This document shows, piece by piece, positions 14,026 through 17,234 of a stretch of DNA of 17,234 bases. Source of the stretch: an uncultured bacterium (GTDB lineage: Bacteria; Cyanobacteriota; Vampirovibrionia; Gastranaerophilales; Gastranaerophilaceae). The position numbers were made by a program, and so were the translations under genes. How positions within the stretch are numbered: position 1 is the stretch's first letter; every line of letters begins with the position of its first letter. The notes beneath the pieces are model-generated. The model ran no database searches, was not told the DNA's origin, and saw only the letters and a list, made by a program, of their open reading frames with translations. The stretch spans positions 1-17,234 of the forward strand of contig CAQTPN010000004.1 of the NCBI GenBank assembly GCA_948888345.1. Reading direction: 5' to 3'.

Positions 14026-15807
14026 ATGGAAAATAAGGAAAATTTGGCTGAATTGCACACATTAAGGCATTCCTGCTCTCATATTATGGCGCAGGCTGTT
14101 CAAAATTTATACCCGAATGCAAAGCTTGCAATAGGCCCTGCAATTGATAACGGCTTTTATTATGATTTTGATATAGAAGGCACAACCTTAAAGGAAGAGG
14201 ATTTTGAGGCGATTGAAAAAGAAATGAAACGCCTTGTTGAAATGGATTTAAGGTTTGAAAAATATGTTATTCCTGATGTTCAGGCTCAAATTGATGAATT
14301 TAAAAATAAAGGCGAAATTTATAAAGCAGAACTTCTTGAAGAGCACAGGAATGACAATCCCACCCTTTATTTAACGAAAGATAAAGACGGAAATATACTT
14401 TTTGACGACCTTTGTTCAGGACCGCATCTTGAAAATACCAGAAAAATCAAGGCTTTTAAGCTATTATCTGTTGCGGGTGCCTACTGGAGAGGTTCTGAAA
14501 AAAATAAAATGCTGCAAAGAATTTATGCAACCGCTTTTCCTTCAAAAGATGAGCTTAAAGCCTATCTTGATATGCTGGAAGAAGCTAAAAAGCGCGACCA
14601 CAGAAAACTCGGCAAGGAATTGGATTTATTTTCCGTTCATGATGAAATCGGTGCAGGGCTTGTATTATGGCATCCTAATTTAGCCGTAGTGCGCGAAAAC
14701 ATTGAAAATTACTGGAGAGAAGAACACAGAAAAAGAGGGTATGTAATTGTTAACACTCCGCAAATTGCAAAAAGCAAGCTGTGGGAGGTTTCAGGACATA
14801 TTGACCATTACAGAGAAAATATGTTTTTTGTACAAAAAGAGGATGAAAACGATGACCAGTTCATCATTAAACCGATGAACTGCCCGTTCCATATTTTAAT
14901 ATATGCTTCTCAAAGACGCTCTTACCGCGATTTGCCGATTAGGATGGCTGAACTCGGCACGGTTTATCGTAAAGAAAAATCCGGCGCACTTGGCGGATTA
15001 ACAAGGGTTCAAGGGTTTACACAGGATGATGCACACATTTTCTGCACCCCCGAGCAAATTGTAAATGAAATTAATGAAATTATTGATTTTATTCAGGATG
15101 CAATGGCCATCTTTAATATGACATTTGAAGTTGAGCTTTCCACCCGTCCCGAGAGCTATGTAGGTGATTTAGAGCACTGGAATATGGCGGAAGCAGGGCT
15201 TAAAGAGGCTCTTGATAAACGCGGCATGAAATATGATATAAATGAAGGCGATGGTGCATTTTACGGGCCGAAAATTGATTTCAAATTCAAAGATGCAATC
15301 GGCAGAACCTGGCAGTGTGCTACAATTCAGCTGGATTTCAACTTACCTATAAGATTTGATTTAAAATATCAAGATAAAGACGGCGAATTAAAAACCCCGA
15401 TAATGCTTCACAGAGTAGTTTTCGGGTCTATGGAAAGATTCCATGGCATTTTAATTGAACACTACGCAGGCGCATTTCCAACCTGGCTTAACCCAAAACA
15501 GGCTGCCATTGTACCTATTGCAGACAGACATCTTGAAGCTTGTGAAGAATTGTTTACAAAACTTAAAAATAAAGGTATCAGAGTTGAACTTGATGACCGT
15601 TCCGAATCTATGAATCATAAAATCAGAGATTGTCTGCAAAATAAAAAAATCCCTTATGTGCTGGTTGTGGGTGATAAAGAAATTGCGGACGGCACAGTTG
15701 CGGTAAGGGCAAGAGGAAGAGGGCCTATTGGCACGTTTAATTTTGATGAATTTACCCAAAAACTGCTTGAGGAGATTAATTCCAAGGGTAAGACCATTGT
15801 AGAATAA
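14026..15807 (+). CDS. thrS: Threonyl-tRNA synthetase
   Basis: This 593-residue class II synthetase charges tRNA-Thr. The editing domain opens with HTLRHSCSHI (His15 and His19 of HxxxH) and later has Cys130 and His134 in DLCSGPHLENT. The catalytic core carries the zinc ligand Cys286 (MNCPFH), motif 2 around VYRKEKSGALGGLTRVQGF, His337 and a motif 3 region HRVVFGSMERFHGILIEHYA. The C-terminal anticodon-binding domain covers about residues 490-593. The N-terminal TGS domain of about 60 residues found in the E. coli enzyme is absent; the upstream DNA is non-coding and AAAGGAAG lies close before the ATG, so this is the natural start. Shortened forms of this kind occur in cyanobacteria and some other groups. 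It has its own promoter and a hairpin terminator. Confidence 0.96.
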   Translation: MENKENLAELHTLRHSCSHIMAQAVQNLYPNAKLAIGPAIDNGFYYDFDIEGTTLKEEDFEAIEKEMKRLVEMDLRFEKYVIPDVQAQIDEFKNKGEIYKAELLEEHRNDNPTLYLTKDKDGNILFDDLCSGPHLENTRKIKAFKLLSVAGAYWRGSEKNKMLQRIYATAFPSKDELKAYLDMLEEAKKRDHRKLGKELDLFSVHDEIGAGLVLWHPNLAVVRENIENYWREEHRKRGYVIVNTPQIAKSKLWEVSGHIDHYRENMFFVQKEDENDDQFIIKPMNCPFHILIYASQRRSYRDLPIRMAELGTVYRKEKSGALGGLTRVQGFTQDDAHIFCTPEQIVNEINEIIDFIQDAMAIFNMTFEVELSTRPESYVGDLEHWNMAEAGLKEALDKRGMKYDINEGDGAFYGPKIDFKFKDAIGRTWQCATIQLDFNLPIRFDLKYQDKDGELKTPIMLHRVVFGSMERFHGILIEHYAGAFPTWLNPKQAAIVPIADRHLEACEELFTKLKNKGIRVELDDRSESMNHKIRDCLQNKKIPYVLVVGDKEIADGTVAVRARGRGPIGTFNFDEFTQKLLEEINSKGKTIVE

Positions 15808-15815
15808 TTGATTTT

Positions 15816-15866
15816 TATAACGCTTATGAAAGCCTTGCCTGTAAAACGTTATAGGGCAAGGCTTTT
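15816..15866 (+). terminator. thrS terminator hairpin with a competing stem
   Basis: Perfect 11-bp arms AAAGCCTTGCC (15829-15839) and GGCAAGGCTTT (15855-15865) follow the thrS stop, with weak T-tracts after. The loop contains CGTTATA (15847-15853), exactly complementary to TATAACG (15816-15822) just before the hairpin. The RNA could form a pseudoknot, or a rival stem that breaks the terminator. Confidence 0.7.
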
Positions 15867-15928
15867 CAGTTTTTAAATATGTTTTTTGGGGTTTTTTAAA
15901 ATCAAATAGGCTAAAATACCTGCAGAGC

Positions 15929-15957
15929 TTGACTTTTAAATGTTAGAAAACTATATA
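15929..15957 (+). promoter_or_regulatory. Near-consensus sigma70 promoter opposing the 62-residue gene
   Basis: TTGACT and TATATA are separated by exactly 17 bp, the best promoter match in the window. No reading frame of note follows on the plus strand for over 300 nt. The transcript would run antisense through the 62-residue gene and could reach the XRE regulator. Confidence 0.5.
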
Positions 15958-16028
15958 AAAGCTTCTATCATAAAGATTTTAAGACATTTTTTGTCGGGAT
16001 ATTTTAAAAAAGCAGGATGTTTTGGCTG

Positions 16029-16217
16029 CTAATTTGCCATAATATCAGATATATCCTTCATTTTAGCGTTTAAAATTTTTATAAGCGGTATTAGTTCATA
16101 ATTGTTTTCTTTGGCCCAAAGGGTTATTGTTCTTGTTACAGGCTCGATTTCAAGGAATTTATCCGTGATATTTGCCAGTTTATTTGCAATTTTATTATAC
16201 ATTTCTTCATCAACCAT
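16029..16217 (-). CDS. Small unknown protein, 62 residues
   Basis: I do not recognise this protein. It starts MVDEEMYNKIANKLANITDK, is charged, lacks a signal peptide or membrane helix, and looks all-helical (residues 5-22 and 43-60), with TRTITLWAKENNYEL between. AAGGAG lies six nt before the ATG, a strong ribosome site that supports a real gene. It is divergent from the XRE regulator, with 75 bp between the two starts. A TATAAT on the minus strand in that gap (around 16234) may be its -10. The arrangement could reflect joint regulation, but nothing shows a toxin or antitoxin role. Confidence 0.7.
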   Translation of the reverse strand: MVDEEMYNKIANKLANITDKFLEIEPVTRTITLWAKENNYELIPLIKILNAKMKDISDIMAN

Positions 16218-16292
16218 ATTTTTCTCCTTTTAAATTATATAGGTGTGTCTTTGCGTACGTTTATAAAATAACTTTAGCATTAAAATAAAAGA

Positions 16293-16511
16293 ATGACAAG
16301 CAGTACGGAAAAAATTAAAGAAAAACTTAGAGCTAAAATAAAAGAATGCAGGAAAAAATTATCCCTGACTCAGTTGGAATTAGGAATTCAAGCCGATGTT
16401 ACGGAAGATTACGTACATTCTCTGGAAGCCGGAAGAAGAACACCCAGTCTTGATGTTTTATGCAGATTAGCTGATGCTCTTAAAGTTGAACCTTATGAAT
16501 TATTAAAATAG
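16293..16511 (+). CDS. XRE/Cro-family helix-turn-helix regulator
   Basis: This 72-residue single-domain DNA-binding protein has the five-helix Cro/C1 fold. KIKECRKKLSLTQLELGIQADVTEDYVHSLEAG spans helices 1-4, with LTQLELGIQADV and TEDYVHSLE as the recognition pair. RRTPSLDVLCRLADALKVEP is the typical end. Such proteins bind operators as dimers; here there is no sensor domain. No convincing ribosome site precedes the ATG, which is unusual beside the strong sites of its neighbours and may mean leaderless translation or a regulated long leader. It lies next to the divergent 62-residue gene and just before a large inverted-repeat element. Confidence 0.9.
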   Translation: MTSSTEKIKEKLRAKIKECRKKLSLTQLELGIQADVTEDYVHSLEAGRRTPSLDVLCRLADALKVEPYELLK

Positions 16512-16527
16512 GCCATTTTAAGTAAGG

Positions 16528-16719
16528 AAGCTTGAATGTAAAAATTCATCGGCGGTTTGGCAACACTCATAAAATTTCTAAGCTCACCTTTTATTGTTCG
16601 CAAACTCACCTGCGTTTTAAGCTAATAGAAACGCAGGTTCAAACATGCTCACTTTATATGTTCGCTAAGAAATTTTTATTCGCTTATGCTTAACGCCATA
16701 AATTTTTACATTCAAGCTT
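16528..16719. repeat. 192-bp nested inverted-repeat element
   Basis: The ends are perfect 19-bp inverted repeats: AAGCTTGAATGTAAAAATT at 16528-16546 and its complement at 16701-16719. The complementarity continues inward in degraded form (CATAAAATTTCTAAGC near 16568 against GCTAAGAAATTTTTAT near 16664). At the centre is a perfect 9-bp hairpin, CCTGCGTTT (16609-16617) with AAACGCAGG (16629-16637). Two direct copies of GCTCAC..TTAT..GTTCGC (16582-16601 and 16647-16665) lie inside the arms. No reading frame is carried. It looks like a small non-autonomous mobile element or a long folded RNA/DNA. I see no clear target-site duplication. Confidence 0.7.
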
Positions 16720-16720
16720 T

Positions 16721-16752
16721 TAATATTTTAATCGTAAACAATTAAAATATTA
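16721..16752. repeat. AT-only 12-bp hairpin
   Basis: TAATATTTTAAT and ATTAAAATATTA are perfect inverted arms with an 8-nt loop, directly next to the 192-bp element. They may be part of the same element or a weak transcription stop. Confidence 0.5.
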
Positions 16753-16754
16753 TA

Positions 16755-16766
16755 TTTTCGCGAAAA
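16755..16766. repeat. Perfect 12-bp palindrome TTTTCGCGAAAA
   Basis: A perfect palindrome with a CGCG centre stands out in this AT-rich stretch. It could be a protein-binding site or part of a repeat unit; no function can be assigned from sequence. Confidence 0.4.
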
Positions 16767-16797
16767 GAACTTTTTTAATAAAAAAGGACCAAAAACT

Positions 16798-16838
16798 CTG
16801 GATTGCCGCGGTCGTTTCACTCCCTCGCAATGACAAAG
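16798..16838. repeat. Dispersed palindromic repeat, left copy
   Basis: CTGGATTGC at the left and CGCAATGACAAAG at the right bound a 41-bp unit. It resembles the widely dispersed 'GTCATTGC...GCAATCCAG' repeats known from many bacterial genomes. It is in inverted orientation to the copy at 16939-16972. Degraded pieces with TTGCAATAACAAA lie between. Confidence 0.6.
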
Positions 16839-16938
16839 ATTTGAATGAGTAGTTACAAGTTGTTAAGTTCTCTTGCAATAACAAAAAAGCCTTCTTGTAA
16901 AAAATAAATTTCCTCTTTATTACAGCAGACAAACCGCG

Positions 16939-16972
16939 CTTTGTCATTGCAAGCGTTAGCGAAGCAATCCAG
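16939..16972. repeat. Dispersed palindromic repeat, right copy
   Basis: CTTTGTCATTGC at the left and GAAGCAATCCAG at the right form the inverse of the unit at 16798-16838. The 100 bp between the copies has no gene that I can support; frames seen there are translations of the repeats. A degraded remnant may continue at about 17012-17036. Confidence 0.6.
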
Positions 16973-17063
16973 AAGAAATGCTGAAAGGCAGTGAATTTGC
17001 CGCACTCCTGCCAGTCGCTTGCAAAGACGAAAGCAGAATTTTATCATTGTAAAACTGTAATAA

Positions 17064-17094
17064 AAAACCGCTTAAGTATTCCTTAAGCGGTTTT
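17064..17094. terminator. Intrinsic terminator of the HU gene
   Basis: Perfect 13-bp arms AAAACCGCTTAAG and CTTAAGCGGTTTT enclose a 5-nt loop. On the minus strand six T residues follow, so it ends the HU gene about 20 nt after its stop. Confidence 0.85.
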
Positions 17095-17115
17095 AAAATG
17101 TTTATTTTCAAAAAA

Positions 17116-17234
17116 CTATTTCTTATTAACAAGTTCTTTGAATTTTTTACCAGCTGAAAATGCAGGAACAGTTTTAGCGGCAATTTTAATTTCTTTACCT
17201 GTTTGAGGATTGCGGCCTGTTCTTGCAGCACGTT
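17116..17234 (-). CDS. hup: HU-family DNA-binding protein (partial, 5' end cut by window edge)
   Basis: Only the last 38-39 residues are inside the window. They read [20 protein letters not shown] and then [18 protein letters not shown] before the stop. [12 protein letters not shown] is the conserved DNA-binding arm of HU/IHF proteins, and [14 protein letters not shown] is the C-terminal helix. HU bends and compacts the nucleoid as a dimer. HU or IHF subunit cannot be told apart fully here, but the tail fits HU. A strong hairpin terminator follows. A longer frame that overlaps it on the same strand is out of phase and is not a gene. Confidence 0.93.
   Translation of the reverse strand, partial: RAARTGRNPQTGKEIKIAAKTVPAFSAGKKFKELVNKK

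Noticed and set aside
16750..17047. Two overlapping minus-strand frames of 64-65 residues (one with SLRGSETTAAIQ)
   Set aside because: They translate the dispersed GCAATGAC/GCAATCC repeats and have no ribosome site; such peptides are typical repeat artefacts.
16956..17231. A 91-residue minus-strand frame at the right edge
   Set aside because: It is out of phase with the HU gene, which accounts for the right part, and it runs through the HU terminator and a repeat.
1..17234. CRISPR array or tRNA genes
   Set aside because: I saw no regularly spaced direct repeats and no tRNA-like cloverleaf with a GGTTC-A-A-n-CC arm and matching acceptor stem.

Overview
The window is AT-rich, densely packed bacterial chromosome. 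The mix suggests the Candidatus Gastranaerophilales / Melainabacteria branch next to Cyanobacteria. It holds a DUF3326 protein (a family known mainly from cyanobacteria and plastid-bearing eukaryotes), a threonyl-tRNA synthetase without the TGS domain, a long pseudopilin with a calcium-loop-like DVNGD..PN..G.D motif, and lineage-type orphan proteins with N-terminal SFKG/VDFSKA tails. This assignment is inference; no rRNA or marker phylogeny could be run. Both edges cut genes: bioC on the left and an HU-type DNA-binding protein on the right.

Layout. Positions 1-1008 (minus) carry bioG-bioC, the methyl-ester gate enzymes of pimelate/biotin synthesis. Positions 1136-4467 (plus) form a tight operon with overlapping genes: an exported TPR protein, a tRNA-dihydrouridine synthase and a GIY-YIG protein. 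Positions 4639-5172 (minus) encode the cobalamin adenosyltransferase CobO/BtuR, with its own promoter and terminator. Positions 5173-5568 are gene-free apart from a candidate small structured RNA and a strong bidirectional terminator. Positions 5569-9724 (minus) form a four-gene operon, holA-holB-DUF3326-pseudopilin, joined by overlaps or a 13-nt gap. Positions 9864-10544 (plus) encode an orphan SFKG-tail protein. Positions 10651-11601 (minus) encode a ROK-family glucokinase. Positions 11780-11950 (plus) hold a 56-residue microprotein gene. Positions 12042-13094 (minus) encode a ten-helix membrane protein. Positions 13240-13929 (plus) encode a protein with the sequence hallmarks of an ADP-ribosyltransferase. 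Positions 14026-15807 (plus) are thrS.

Positions 15808-17115 are unusual. They hold a hairpin that could form a pseudoknot after thrS, a near-consensus promoter that opposes a 62-residue gene, a divergent XRE regulator, a 192-bp nested inverted-repeat element, AT-rich palindromes, and an inverted pair of dispersed repeats of the 'GTCATTGC...GCAATCC' kind. HU follows at the edge.

Most genes are housekeeping (cofactor synthesis, tRNA modification and charging, clamp loader, sugar phosphorylation). The features most worth following up are the ADP-ribosyltransferase-like protein, the candidate small RNA at 5424-5547, the microprotein, and the repeat cluster at 16528-16972.
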